DNA of 58,794 bases from Desmospora activa DSM 45169 (GTDB lineage Bacteria; Bacillota; Bacilli; Thermoactinomycetales; DSM-45169): the NCBI RefSeq assembly GCF_003046315.1, contig NZ_PZZP01000004.1, forward strand, positions 1 to 58,794. The letters run 5' to 3'. The notes under the pieces were generated by a model. The model was given only the letters and a program-made list of their open reading frames with translations, had not been told where the DNA came from and made no database searches. Below, in pieces: positions 16,758-27,366 of the stretch (positions are counted from its first letter, which is position 1; each line of letters starts with the position of its first letter). The translations under genes were made by a program, and so were the position numbers.

Positions 16758-17729
16758 ATGACTGCAATTATAACAGCGGAAGAGGTAGAACAAGCGGTTC
16801 ACCGCTTGGAGGGAGTCGCCCACCGCACCCCAGTGATGACTTCCCGCACCCTCAATCGATACACTGGAAGGAACCTCTTTTTGAAATGTGAAAACTTCCA
16901 ACGAGCAGGCGCCTTTAAATTTCGCGGCGCTTATAACACCATCGCTCAACTCTCATCGGAAGAGAAAAAGAACGGTGTGATCGCTTTTTCCTCGGGCAAC
17001 CATGCCCAAGCCGTTACCGTCGCCGCCCATTTGTTAGGGGTGAAGGCCACGATCTGTATGCCGACAGACGCCCCCCGTGTCAAACGGACGGCCACAGAGG
17101 AATACGGAGCAACGATCGTTTCTTACGACCGCTTGACGGAGGATCGGGAACAACTGGCACAGCAAATCGCAGCGGAAACGGGAGCAACCTTGATCCCGCC
17201 CTACGATGATCCTCGCATCATCGCCGGGCAAGGGACCGCTGCCTATGAGCTGTTACAGGATATACCGAATCTGGATGCGATCATCACACCGGTGGGGGGA
17301 GGAGGACTCTTGTCCGGTACCGCTCTCGCCGCTCGCCATCAATCGGGTACCATCCGTATCTTTGGCGCCGAACCGGCACAAGCCGCCGATACCTATCGAT
17401 CGCTACAAGCCGGACGGCGCTTGGCGATCGATCCACCTGACACCATCGCTGACGGCTTACGCAATACTGCCCCCGGCTCCCTCACATTCCCGGTGATCCA
17501 ATCCCTGGTGGAAGACATCGTGACCGTCTCTGAAGCAGAGATCCGAGATGCCTTACGTTGGGTGTTTCTGCGGCTCAAACTGGTGATTGAACCTTCCAGC
17601 GCCGTTCCCATCGCCGCCCTCATCAATGGCCGTCTACCAGGGGAATTCAACCGGGTCGGCATTATTGTGAGTGGCGGCAACATTGACCCTGTGGTATTGG
17701 CCGATGTGATGGGGGAAGAGCGGCAGTAA
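16758..17729 (+). CDS. PLP-dependent threonine/serine dehydratase
   Basis: A 323-residue fold-type II PLP enzyme. The Schiff-base Lys is in AFKFRGAYNTI near residue 53, the substrate loop is SSGNHAQAV, and the phosphate-binding loop is VGGGGLLSG. The length means it lacks the C-terminal ACT-like regulatory domain of biosynthetic IlvA, so it resembles catabolic threonine dehydratase or serine racemase. It would deaminate L-threonine to 2-oxobutanoate, or serine to pyruvate. TTGAGGTGACGAG precedes the ATG. It is monocistronic with a perfect terminator. Threonine versus serine specificity, or racemase activity, cannot be told from the sequence. Confidence 0.85.
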   Translation: MTAIITAEEVEQAVHRLEGVAHRTPVMTSRTLNRYTGRNLFLKCENFQRAGAFKFRGAYNTIAQLSSEEKKNGVIAFSSGNHAQAVTVAAHLLGVKATICMPTDAPRVKRTATEEYGATIVSYDRLTEDREQLAQQIAAETGATLIPPYDDPRIIAGQGTAAYELLQDIPNLDAIITPVGGGGLLSGTALAARHQSGTIRIFGAEPAQAADTYRSLQAGRRLAIDPPDTIADGLRNTAPGSLTFPVIQSLVEDIVTVSEAEIRDALRWVFLRLKLVIEPSSAVPIAALINGRLPGEFNRVGIIVSGGNIDPVVLADVMGEERQ

Positions 17730-17757
17730 GAACGAAAAAAGAGCGATATCGATTGTC

Positions 17758-17793
17758 GAGGCTGCTGACAATGGTCAGCAGCCTCACCTTTTT
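17758..17793 (+). terminator. Terminator after the dehydratase
   Basis: A perfect 12-bp stem GAGGCTGCTGAC / GTCAGCAGCCTC with AATG loop, followed by ACCTTTTTCT. Confidence 0.92.
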
Positions 17794-17819
17794 CTGCTTT
17801 AGCTTTTTTAATTTAGTAT

Positions 17820-17837
17820 CCCACCACTGAAGGTGGG
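17820..17837. repeat. Hairpin resembling an IS200/IS605 right-end stem-loop
   Basis: CCCACC-ACTGAA-GGTGGG. Read on minus it follows CATTAAACCTTCCC, a context like the conserved right ends of TnpB-carrying elements. No tnpA or tnpB frame remains, so this is at most a scar. Confidence 0.35.
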
Positions 17838-17913
17838 GAAGGTTTAATGCTTACATCACTTTGGCTTGAACCGAAAATACGTGATAAAAAAGTTATTTAC
17901 TAAATTCGCTTAC

Positions 17914-17937
17914 TCAACAATCGCACCCGATTGTTGA
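17914..17937. repeat. Inverted repeat left of the IS3 remnant
   Basis: TCAACAATC-GCACCC-GATTGTTGA, a perfect 9-bp stem with 6-nt loop, 43 bp from the left end of the IS3 element. No T tract follows on either strand. It may be another mobile-element end. Confidence 0.4.
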
Positions 17938-18001
17938 AGATTTAATTTGAGGTAAAAGATAATATATAATTGATTCGTAATGCCCCCATAAGTCCAGACA
18001 A

Positions 18002-18616
18002 TTAAGCCGCAGTTGAAGTGAGAGATTGGCGAAATTCTACAGGTGAGCGATAACGTAAGGCAGAATGAGGTCTGTCGTGGTTGTAAAAAGCAATAAAGTC
18101 ATTTAGATCTTGCTTGGCTTGAGCAAAGGAGTCATACTCCTGTAACCAAACACTCTCTTCTTTCAATGTTCGGAACCCGCGTTCAATATAGGCATCCCCA
18201 TCTGGGTTGTTGTATCCCATACGTTCGTACCGAATCCCCGCTGCTTTCATCGCTTGAACGAACTGACGACTAGTCATTTGGCAGCCGTTATCACTTCGAA
18301 TCGTCAACTCTTGTCCATACACACCGTCAGGAAAGCGAATAGGAAGCGCTTGATTCACCGCTTGCAACAGTTCCCCTGGTACCCATATTCTTTTTTTAAC
18401 CAGACTCGGATTCGACGATATCCATAGCCCACATAACGTACGGATGGCTTCACGCAACCGAGGATCACGCGGTCTCGACTGGGAAGCTGAATTTGTTTTC
18501 AGAAGGGCATATCCATAGGTTCGATTTAAACGAAGGGCAGAGGTGATTATGGGGACCGAATACCCTTCGTGAGCCAGTGTTTGCACCAGCTCCCGTGTAC
18601 TTACCTCCGGCCCCAA
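18002..18616 (-). pseudogene. IS3-family transposase orfB, internally deleted
   Basis: An open frame of 204 residues joining an N-terminal HTH region (STRELVQTLAHEGYSVP) to the C-terminal half of an rve integrase core (RSDNGCQMTS with the second catalytic Asp and YIERGFRTLKEE with the Glu). The stretch that should hold the first catalytic Asp and the YGYRRI block is missing between about residues 65 and 75. The DDE triad is therefore incomplete, and the protein is not an active transposase. Confidence 0.85.
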
Positions 18617-18880
18617 TCGGTCTTTTTTCGCAAGATCTCAATCTGCATTTCTTTTTCTCCCAGCAGCGATTTAGTCTCCTTCAGCTCTTCTTCCAGCTGC
18701 TTTTCTCGCTGAGAGGGGGTAGCGGGAACGTCCTCCTTCCAAGAAAGCTTCCCGCCACCGGTAGTATTGAGGCTGAGCGATGTGGTGCCGCCGGCATACC
18801 TCTGATATATTTGCCCCTGGAGCCATTCCTTCCAACACAATCTCCATCTTCTTTTCCGCACTCCACTTTCTCCGTCCCAT
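18601..18880 (-). pseudogene. IS3-family orfA, frameshifted
   Basis: The ATG at 18880 starts MGRRKWSAEKKMEIVLEG, an HTH_Tnp_1 domain that continues to REAFLEGG. The rest of the expected OrfA, including the leucine-zipper-like KQLEEELKETKSLLGEKE, is in another frame. One frameshift lies near 18735-18750. A natural programmed shift occurs in IS3 elements between orfA and orfB, not inside orfA, so this is damage. Confidence 0.75.
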
Positions 18881-18943
18881 GAAAAAGACCCCTTTCATCC
18901 CCTTTGTTCTAACTTAACATGTGTCTGGGGTCTTATGGGGTCA

Positions 18944-18992
18944 GTATATGAACTATATCTTCTTGCCTGACATCCCGTAGCTCTAAATTCAT
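18944..18992 (-). pseudogene. 5' remnant of a MerR-controlled gene cut by the IS
   Basis: ATG at 18992, with AAAAAGGAGG 8 nt upstream, begins MNLELRDVRQEDIVHI and runs directly into the IS right end at 18943. No matching continuation is found left of the IS, so the 3' part was lost. The 16 residues are too few to name a family. The strong ribosome binding site and promoter upstream show that this was once an expressed gene. Confidence 0.65.
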
Positions 18993-19022
18993 AATAATTA
19001 CCTCCTTTTTGTTTACAAGTTA

Positions 19023-19053
19023 AGCTTATGCCCTCCTCTAAGGGGAGAGTCAA
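19023..19053 (-). promoter_or_regulatory. MerR-type promoter with 19-bp spacer
   Basis: Minus strand: -35 TTGACT (19048-19053), 19-bp spacer CTCCCCTTAGAGGAGGGCA, -10 TAAGCT (19023-19028). The overlong spacer carrying a dyad (CTCC...GGAG) is the hallmark of promoters twisted into activity by MerR-family activators. It points at the gene remnant at 18992. No MerR gene is adjacent. Confidence 0.75.
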
Positions 19054-19065
19054 GTATATTGAGAT

Positions 19066-19168
19066 GAACCTCTCTACTTACGCTAACGCTAAGAAGTGGG
19101 AGTTTCTTACCATGATTCTACTAAGTGGTCAGACTTGCAAGAGGGGTAAAAAACACCCCTCTCAAGTC
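19066..19168 (-). repeat. Paired hairpins, possible IS200/IS605 right end; also katG terminator region
   Basis: On minus, the stem GACTTG..AGGGGT / ACCCCT..CAAGTC (19132-19168) has a T-rich loop. It is followed by AAACTCCCACTTCTTAGCG and a second imperfect stem ending near GTTCATC (about 19066). This order resembles TnpB-element right ends. No transposase frame remains. The remainder of 18993-19346 holds no gene. Confidence 0.35.
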
Positions 19169-19346
19169 CAACAATTATTTGGTATATTCACGAGCGAAAA
19201 CTCGTTAAACTAATTTGTATCTTTAGGCATCCTCGTAAGGTGCTTCGGAATCGAGTGCATCATGATGTGCGAAATGCTCTCTCTATGTAGGACCTTGCCT
19301 GAAAAGGTGGTGTACTTCTTCCACCTTCCGGCAAAGTCCACGGGGT

Positions 19347-21584
<2,238 letters not shown>

Positions 21585-21658
21585 TTAAATGAAGTAGCGA
21601 ATAATTATGCTTCTGATCGTAAGAAACTACAAACCGATCAACGATAATTATTCTTACT

Positions 21659-21673
21659 TTATAATTATACTAA
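21659..21673 (-). promoter_or_regulatory. PerR-like box over the katG promoter
   Basis: Minus-strand TTAGTATAATTATAA matches the PerR consensus TTATAATNATTATAA at 12 of 14 defined positions. It contains the TATAAT -10 hexamer (21664-21669), with a weak -35 TTTCCA 17 bp upstream. PerR bound here would block katG until peroxide inactivates it. Confidence 0.65.
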
Positions 21674-21834
21674 AGTAACACTTAAATGGAAAGAGAAAAT
21701 ATCATCATACATGCTGTGATCCTTTTCCCTTTGCAAACGGTTCGAGCAGCGCAGCAAAGGCAGCTCGCGATCCCGGTTAATGGACGCCAACACAAAGAAA
21801 AAAGAGGAAGCCGTTCAGGATCTAATTAATGGTT

Positions 21835-21874
21835 TGTATTTACAGCCCCCTATGCATAGAGGGCTGTAAATACA
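21835..21874. repeat. Near-perfect 40-bp palindrome
   Basis: The two 20-nt arms, starting TGTATTTACAGCCC and meeting at CTATG|CATAG, match at 19 of 20 positions. It lies between katG upstream DNA and the 3' end of the CDGSH gene. A run of seven T follows 25 nt later on plus, and none directly on minus. It may be an operator, a strong terminator hairpin for the minus-strand CDGSH gene, or a mobile miniature element. The rest of 21700-22011 shows no gene. Confidence 0.8.
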
Positions 21875-22011
21875 GCGATCATCGATCACTCTCTTTTTTT
21901 ATGAATCAAACTCTTGGATGGTTTCGCGTTTCTTATTGTATCGCTCAGTATATTGATCGTTTGTGTACTCTTTGCCGCATCGATATACGACTTCTCTTCC
22001 CTCACTTACGC

Positions 22012-22218
22012 TTACAACACCTTTTCCGCCCGAGCGCAATCCTCAAAGTTTCCGGAATGATTGCCGTCACAGAAGGGTTTGTTGTTGGAGAGACCACAGC
22101 GACAAAGGGCGAATTGCTTTTTGGTGGCGAATGAATTGCCCTCAGCGTCTACCAGTTCTACATCCCCACGCACAATGATGGGTCCACGATCCATCGTCTG
22201 GATTTTAACATCAGCCAT
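22012..22218 (-). CDS. CDGSH-type iron-sulfur protein
   Basis: A 68-residue single-domain protein with the motif CRCGLSNNKPFCDGNHS, which supplies three Cys and one His to a [2Fe-2S] cluster as in CDGSH (mitoNEET-type) proteins. N-terminal strands (VKIQTMDRGPIIVRGDVEL) form the beta-cap. I chose ATG 22218 because GGAGG lies 8 nt upstream. It is cytosolic, and redox or cluster-transfer roles are proposed for the family. It stands alone. Confidence 0.85.
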   Translation of the reverse strand: MADVKIQTMDRGPIIVRGDVELVDAEGNSFATKKQFALCRCGLSNNKPFCDGNHSGNFEDCARAEKVL

Positions 22219-22345
22219 CAAATCTACCTCCAATGCTGGATTGATCGTTTCTCTCCACTCTATTTTGAATATTTCACTTATCCAATTGTATTTAAACCTG
22301 ATTGAACAGTGATTTTAAGCGATTATCATTTCCCCCCGACCATAC

Positions 22346-22366
22346 AAAAACCCCCATCCAGGGGGG
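22346..22366 (-). terminator. Terminator after the DUF4870 gene
   Basis: On minus CCCCC-TGGAT-GGGGG followed by TTTTTG, 12 bp after the stop codon. Confidence 0.8.
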
Positions 22367-22377
22367 TTAACAACTGT

Positions 22378-22746
22378 TCACTTCAACTGATTTTCTGCAA
22401 TCTCACCCGCTACCGGCAAACGATACCATTCTTCCTGGTACGCCTTCACCATAAGAACGATCCAGAGAACGATGGCCAGTATCTGAATCAGGGTAATAAT
22501 CATCCCACCTAAGAAAGGAATGATTCCAGCTACAACTGCAATCACAGTCAAACCGCCAAAGGTAATCACCGACTGCCACGCGTGAAATTTAATAAAGCGA
22601 TTCTCTTTTTCAATCAGGAGGAAGACTAGCCCGGTCACCCAGCATAAAACATAACATAAACAAGCGGCCACCTTGGGATCTAAGCTGGTCGACGATCCAT
22701 TTTTCTTTTGCTCTACTTCCGGTTTGTTCTCGTTTTCATTTTCCAT
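22378..22746 (-). CDS. DUF4870-family small membrane protein
   Basis: A 122-residue protein. A charged, Asn/Glu-rich N-terminus is followed by three hydrophobic segments with the family pattern LCYVLCWVTGLVFLLIEKEN, RFIKFHAWQSV, and a C-terminal ILAIVLWIVLMVKAYQ. GGAGGG precedes the ATG by 7 nt. Function is unknown; the family is widespread in Firmicutes. The neighbouring sleL gene is divergent. Confidence 0.8.
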   Translation of the reverse strand: MENENENKPEVEQKKNGSSTSLDPKVAACLCYVLCWVTGLVFLLIEKENRFIKFHAWQSVITFGGLTVIAVVAGIIPFLGGMIITLIQILAIVLWIVLMVKAYQEEWYRLPVAGEIAENQLK

Positions 22747-22906
22747 AGAAATCCCTCCGTCACCTTTGGGCTCAGTCGATTATTCACCTATTTCGCTATC
22801 CCTACTATATCGAAAATCGATCCCACTTGCGAGAGCGGATAAGGCCATGCACCCGCCCAATCTCATGCGAATAGCCTACAACTAAACCCCATATAAGGAG
22901 GATACC

Positions 22907-24187
22907 ATGCAGATCATTGTGGTCAATCGGGGTGATTCCATCTGGAGTATCGCCAATCGATTCAGTGTTTCTACAACAGACATCATCCAGATTAACCAAC
23001 TAACCACCCCGGAAAAACTGGTCCCCGGAGAAGCGCTTCTCGTTCCCGTTCCAGCAGGGGTGCACATTGTGCAAGCGGGGGAATCCCTCTCCTCCATCGC
23101 CAACCGCTACGGCATCAGTGTGGAAGCACTACGTCAGGCCAACAATATCCCCACCGACGGACGCATCAACCCTGGACAGCGGCTCACGATACCCGCAGCA
23201 GCGAAACGTACCATTGAAGTAAACGGCTTTCTCGAACCGGCAAATACTGAAAAAGATCGTCGGATCATTCAAGAGGTGGCGGAGTATTGCACTTATATCA
23301 GCTTGTTTAGCTATCAAGTGCAAGCAGATGGCAACTTACGCCCACTGCAAGATCAAACCGCTCTGCAAGCCTTGGCGAATACCCGTACAGTGCCGATGAT
23401 GGTAATAACCAATTTTGCAGAGGGTAATTTCTCACCGACTATCGCCCGGCGCATCTTTACTGATACGACGGTACGTGACCGCTTGATCCAAAATGTTTTG
23501 ACTACCATGAGACAAAAGGGGTACCGGGCCTTAAACATCGACTTTGAAAATTTGCGCACTGAAGACCGTGAACAGTACAACGCGTTTTTGCGACAGATCA
23601 CCCCTCGGATCAAGGAGGCCGGTTTTCTCGTATCCACCGCCCTTGCTCCAAAAGTAGGGCCGGAACAGACCGGTGCCTGGTATGGCGCCCATGATTATCC
23701 CGCCCATGGTGAGATTGTCGATTTTGTCATCCTGATGACTTATGAGTGGGGCTGGTCCGGTGGCCCTCCGCTACCGGTGGCGCCCATTCGCCAAGTACGT
23801 CGTGTGCTGGATTACGCCGTCTCCGTCATTCCCCGCAACAAAATTATGATGGGTGGAGCTCTCTACGGCTACGACTGGACATTACCTTATGTACGCGGCG
23901 GCCCCTTCGCCAAAACACTCAGCCCACAAGAAGCAGTCGATCAAGCCCGGCGGGTAGGGGCGGAAATTTTATACGATAATCGCGATGAAGCTCCTTATTA
24001 CCGCTATTACGATCAAGCGCGCAAAGAACACATCGTCTGGTTTGAGGACGCTCGCAGCATGCAGGCCAAATTTAACCTGATCAAAGAATACCGCCTGCGC
24101 GGCATCAGTTATTGGGTATTGGGACGCACGTTTCCACAAAATTGGGCACTGTTGGCTGATCAATTCAATATCCGCAAATTACGCTGA
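22907..24187 (+). CDS. sleL: Spore cortex-lytic glycosylase SleL/YaaH
   Basis: A 426-residue enzyme with two N-terminal LysM domains (about residues 1-47 and 50-97: NRGDSIWSIANRFSV and QAGESLSSIANRYGI), then a glycoside hydrolase family 18 domain. The catalytic strand reads ALNIDFENL near residue 210, with the acid Glu at the DxE-like position. It has no signal peptide, as for YaaH/SleL proteins that reach the spore surface by assembly. SleL acts as N-acetylglucosaminidase on cortex fragments during germination. AAGGAGG lies 7 nt before the ATG. It is monocistronic. Confidence 0.88.
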   Translation: MQIIVVNRGDSIWSIANRFSVSTTDIIQINQLTTPEKLVPGEALLVPVPAGVHIVQAGESLSSIANRYGISVEALRQANNIPTDGRINPGQRLTIPAAAKRTIEVNGFLEPANTEKDRRIIQEVAEYCTYISLFSYQVQADGNLRPLQDQTALQALANTRTVPMMVITNFAEGNFSPTIARRIFTDTTVRDRLIQNVLTTMRQKGYRALNIDFENLRTEDREQYNAFLRQITPRIKEAGFLVSTALAPKVGPEQTGAWYGAHDYPAHGEIVDFVILMTYEWGWSGGPPLPVAPIRQVRRVLDYAVSVIPRNKIMMGGALYGYDWTLPYVRGGPFAKTLSPQEAVDQARRVGAEILYDNRDEAPYYRYYDQARKEHIVWFEDARSMQAKFNLIKEYRLRGISYWVLGRTFPQNWALLADQFNIRKLR

Positions 24188-24227
24188 CCCCAGCAAACCG
24201 ACGACGGGTTGCTGGGTGTTTTTTTCC
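24188..24227 (+). terminator. Terminator after sleL
   Basis: CCCAGCAA / TTGCTGGG stem with 12-nt loop, followed by TGTTTTTTT. Confidence 0.88.
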
Positions 24228-24342
24228 TTACGGAAAATAATTGCGCGATTCATCAGGATATTTATCACACATAATTGGCCTTTATATAAGAACTTGGTCC
24301 AACATAATTGAAACTTGATTGAGAAATCGCACCCGACTACCC

Positions 24343-24753
24343 TCAATCATGATCAAATTGTGGCAACTCCTTCCGACTCACTTCTTTTTTGAGAAGACCA
24401 AACCGGCTCTCGTTGCACCAAAGCGGCTTTGAAAATGTTAACACATCCATGCTCTCACTGGATGGAACGGTCTCCCCGGCAATGCGAAAGCTTAAATTAA
24501 GCACAGTCCAATCAGAGGGCTTTTCTTCCCATTGGTCATCAAGGGTGTACCCCGCATAAGTTTTTCCGCTAATATGAAGACGTCCACCGTCATCGATTCG
24601 CCAGTAAAAAGTTTCCCGCTCTAACAACACATAATGATAAAAGGCAAGCCAACCTTCGCCGTTAGCCATAAATGCGATAACGGTATCCTCCTGCGCTCCC
24701 GGGCCATATAAGACATCAACGGACCACAACCCAACCAATCGATTCATGATCAT
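24343..24753 (-). CDS. Hypothetical protein, lipocalin-like composition
   Basis: A 136-residue soluble protein that I do not recognise. It starts with the short repeat-like NRLVGLWSVDVLYGPG, then FMANGEGWLAFYHYVLLERETFYWRI, and alternates hydrophobic and polar residues as in an antiparallel beta-barrel. GxW near the N-terminus is reminiscent of lipocalin-like proteins. AAGGAG lies 6 nt before the first ATG. It has no signal peptide or membrane segment. It lies between sleL and htpX on the opposite strand. Confidence 0.65.
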   Translation of the reverse strand: MIMNRLVGLWSVDVLYGPGAQEDTVIAFMANGEGWLAFYHYVLLERETFYWRIDDGGRLHISGKTYAGYTLDDQWEEKPSDWTVLNLSFRIAGETVPSSESMDVLTFSKPLWCNESRFGLLKKEVSRKELPQFDHD

Positions 24754-24921
24754 CGACCACTCCTTTTCACCGTCACTTCTTATTCAAAAAAATTACTTAC
24801 AAATCCAGCCCCAAGCTCGCTAGATAATGTTAAAATTAATAATATAGGTGTAATACCTTTATCGAAAGTATTGGTCCATGTCCAACAAGCTAGAACTGCT
24901 GTACGGGGAGGTTGATCGCCA

Positions 24922-25803
24922 TTGTTTAAGCGAATTTTCTTGTTTATCGTCGTTAACGTGCTGGTTTTGACTACCATCGTAATCTTTACTACCATTTTTG
25001 GCGTTGGCAACTATATCACTTCACAGGGGATCGATTACGGTGCTCTGTTGGCATTTAGTGCCATCGTCGGCTTTTCCGGTGCATTTATCTCACTGGCCAT
25101 CTCGCGTATCGTGGCAAAGTGGATGATGGGTGTCCGCGTCCTGTCCCCCGATGATCCCAACTTGACCCAAGATGAACGATGGATCATTGAAAAGGTGCAC
25201 TCCATGTCCCGTAAAGCGGGCATTCGCGAAATGCCCCAAGTTGGCATCTACGATTCTCCTGAAGTAAACGCCTTTGCAACTGGTCCCACCAAAAACCGCT
25301 CCTTGGTCGCCGTTTCTACCGGCTTGTTGGAGCGGATGGATGCCGACGCCGTCGAAGGGGTCATCGGCCACGAGGTGGCCCATATCGCCAACGGTGACAT
25401 GGTAACGATGACACTGTTGCAAGGGGTAATCAACACTTTTGTCGTCTTCCTGTCCCGGATCGCGGCATATGCCGTATCACGGCTGGTACGGGAAGAACTG
25501 TCCGGCATCGTCCACTTTGTCTGTGTCATCCTATTTAACATCATCTTCTCCATTCTCGGTAGTATCGCGGTAATGGCTTACTCCCGCTATCGCGAATTCC
25601 ACGCTGATCGCGGTGGAGCCGACTTCGCCGGCAAGGACAAGATGATACATGCGCTTCGCTCTCTCCAAAACCATGTTGACATGGTCGATGACAGCCAGAC
25701 AGCGATGCAAACGATGAAAATCAACAGCAAATCCGGATGGCTCAAACTATTCTCCAGCCACCCGGATCTGGATGAGCGCATCGCCCGTTTGGAGCGCTCC
25801 TAA
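24922..25803 (+). CDS. htpX: Zinc metalloprotease HtpX
   Basis: A 293-residue M48B membrane protease. It has two N-terminal helices, the zinc site [10 protein letters not shown] near residue 150, two further helices, and the third zinc ligand Glu in [15 protein letters not shown]. It degrades misfolded membrane proteins. The TTG start is supported by GGGGAGG 10 nt upstream. It is monocistronic with a strong terminator. Confidence 0.92.
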   Translation: MFKRIFLFIVVNVLVLTTIVIFTTIFGVGNYITSQGIDYGALLAFSAIVGFSGAFISLAISRIVAKWMMGVRVLSPDDPNLTQDERWIIEKVHSMSRKAGIREMPQVGIYDSPEVNAFATGPTKNRSLVAVSTGLLERMDADAVEGVIGHEVAHIANGDMVTMTLLQGVINTFVVFLSRIAAYAVSRLVREELSGIVHFVCVILFNIIFSILGSIAVMAYSRYREFHADRGGADFAGKDKMIHALRSLQNHVDMVDDSQTAMQTMKINSKSGWLKLFSSHPDLDERIARLERS

Positions 25804-25817
25804 TCTTTTGTTTAAGT

Positions 25818-25860
25818 AAAGCTTCTCATGAGTAGGATATACTCGTGAGAAGCTTTTTTT
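25818..25860 (+). terminator. Terminator after htpX
   Basis: AAGCTTCTC...TACTC stem-loop pairing with GAGAAGCTT, followed by seven T. Confidence 0.9.
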
Positions 25861-25972
25861 CATTTTTCGCAGCCGGGTAATAAATCGACACTCTCCTTTA
25901 AAGGAACCACACTTTCCGTAATACGTGTGTCGGAAAACGCCGCGGTTCCAAGTAGACCTCATTGAAGGCCGT

Positions 25973-27232
25973 TCATCCCATCTCCACCACCGATCCCATA
26001 AATAACAACGCTTCCGTTTCATTATCTTGAATCGTAAAGAAGAACGGCCGGTTTACCTCCATATTAAACGTGTTTGTGGGTACAGGTGCGGACACTAATT
26101 GCGCCTCCACCGATGTTGCAGCAGCCGCTTCCGTTCCTTCTTCATTCACCTCTATAAATGAGCGGTGTTTTACTTCTTTGATAACCACATTCTCATTAGG
26201 CGAGGCTACCATCCGTTCAAAATTGGCTCGTCCTTCATCAAACGCCACTTCCATCCCCAGCGCTTTTAACGCCTCATTTAACGTCTTATCATACTCCACC
26301 TGAAAACGCGGCAGCCGAATGTTTCCTGGTGTCGATTGAAAGTGGTCCATCCATGACTGCCAATCTTGCTCGTTCAATTGCTGCTGAAATTGCGTCAGAT
26401 CCGAGTTCTCATCCGGCAGGAAAATGTTCATACTGATCCGCCCGTTTCCATATGGCAACTGTACCGCCTCAAACCCTTCCCCTTGGAAATACTTCCACTC
26501 TCCAGACTGGGACATCATCGGCACCTTTTGTGTCGACCCGTCCGCTAAGTAGAAATCACGCTCCGTTGTATACGCTTCATCAAAAGGCTCGGCCCATTCC
26601 CCTTTAAAATAGATGGCATTAAGTAAAAACAAGATCGTTCGAGGATGGATGTCATCATTGACCATTTTTTCGATTTTTCCGTTTGTATGATCATGGACCC
26701 AACCGTTGATGGTGGCGGCGGCTTTAGGATCGTTAAAATCCATCGTCGTGAGATAGGCATCATAAAACGCCTCGTTCTTTTTAAGAAACTCCTCATGAAA
26801 CGTGATTCCTTCCCTACCCCAGAGCGAATTGGCGATATTTAGTTGTATATCGGGATCCGCATGTTCGATCACGTTTTTTAGCGCAGCATGGGATTGGTTG
26901 ATTTCCTCCATGCTGAGATTCTGCACTTCCAGTGTGCGCACCATCGCTTCTTTTGTCTCCAGATCCGCCCCGTTATAGGTCATCGCTAAGGCCAACGATA
27001 CACTAAAGGGCGACAGCAGTATATTTTTATCTTCCTCTTCTTTTACCGTCGCTTCATATAGCCCAAAGGCAAAGCGATTATTTGCGGTGATAAGACGTTT
27101 ATCAATATCATCAATCTGGAATATGGGTTTATCCTCCTTCCGATGATCGCTTTCGGTTTTGTGGCCGGGTGTAAGCAAAAACGGAAAACAGATGACCGTA
27201 AGCAATGCAATTTTAATCGCTGTCGGTTTCAT
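25973..27232 (-). CDS. Secreted serpin (serine protease inhibitor)
   Basis: A 419-residue serpin. A hydrophobic export signal (IKIALLTVICFPFLLTPG) is followed by the full serpin fold: RFAFGLYEATVKEEEDKNILLSPFSVSLALAMTYNGA, NAIYFKGEWAEPFD, the hinge EEGTEAAAAT, and the C-terminal strand NRPFFFTIQDNETEALLFMG. Numbering the loop from the hinge (Glu P17, Gly P15, Thr P14, Ala P12-P9) puts Val at P1 and Ser at P1', within EAQLVSAPV. The small-residue hinge means an inhibitory, not storage, serpin. I start at the second of two adjacent ATGs, 7 nt after GGAGG. It probably acts outside the cell on elastase- or subtilisin-like proteases. Confidence 0.93.
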   Translation of the reverse strand: MKPTAIKIALLTVICFPFLLTPGHKTESDHRKEDKPIFQIDDIDKRLITANNRFAFGLYEATVKEEEDKNILLSPFSVSLALAMTYNGADLETKEAMVRTLEVQNLSMEEINQSHAALKNVIEHADPDIQLNIANSLWGREGITFHEEFLKKNEAFYDAYLTTMDFNDPKAAATINGWVHDHTNGKIEKMVNDDIHPRTILFLLNAIYFKGEWAEPFDEAYTTERDFYLADGSTQKVPMMSQSGEWKYFQGEGFEAVQLPYGNGRISMNIFLPDENSDLTQFQQQLNEQDWQSWMDHFQSTPGNIRLPRFQVEYDKTLNEALKALGMEVAFDEGRANFERMVASPNENVVIKEVKHRSFIEVNEEGTEAAAATSVEAQLVSAPVPTNTFNMEVNRPFFFTIQDNETEALLFMGSVVEMG

Positions 27233-27321
27233 CATATAACCTCCCATTCCACCGTGATCACTGTAACACTATAGACGGTGGAAAACGGAAATTGTTGCAA
27301 ATAAAATCAAGCACTATGTTT

Positions 27322-27355
27322 TAAAAAACGAAGGCCACCTCATACGGGTGGCCTC
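27322..27355 (-). terminator. Terminator after the UvrA paralogue
   Basis: On minus AGGCCACC-CGTATGA-GGTGGCCT then TCGTTTTTT, 12 bp after the stop. Confidence 0.9.
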
Positions 27356-27366
27356 AACCTTAAACC

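Larger units (their letters stand above)
17981..18943 (-). mobile_element. Deleted IS3-family insertion sequence
   Basis: The ends form imperfect terminal inverted repeats starting with TG: left TGCCCCCATAAGTCCAGACA, right (read inward) TGACCCCATAAGACCCCAGA and on. They enclose an IS3-type orfA/orfB pair on minus. At 963 bp the element is shorter than the usual 1.2-1.5 kb. orfB has lost its middle and orfA is frameshifted, so it cannot move by itself. No clear target duplication is seen (flanks taa and gta). It inserted into a gene whose promoter and first codons remain at 18944-19053. Confidence 0.85.

Noticed and set aside
19028-19213. 61-codon plus-strand frame upstream of katG's 3' end
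   Set aside because: It lies over the MerR-type promoter and the hairpins of a likely mobile-element scar, with no ribosome binding site; composition is not protein-like.
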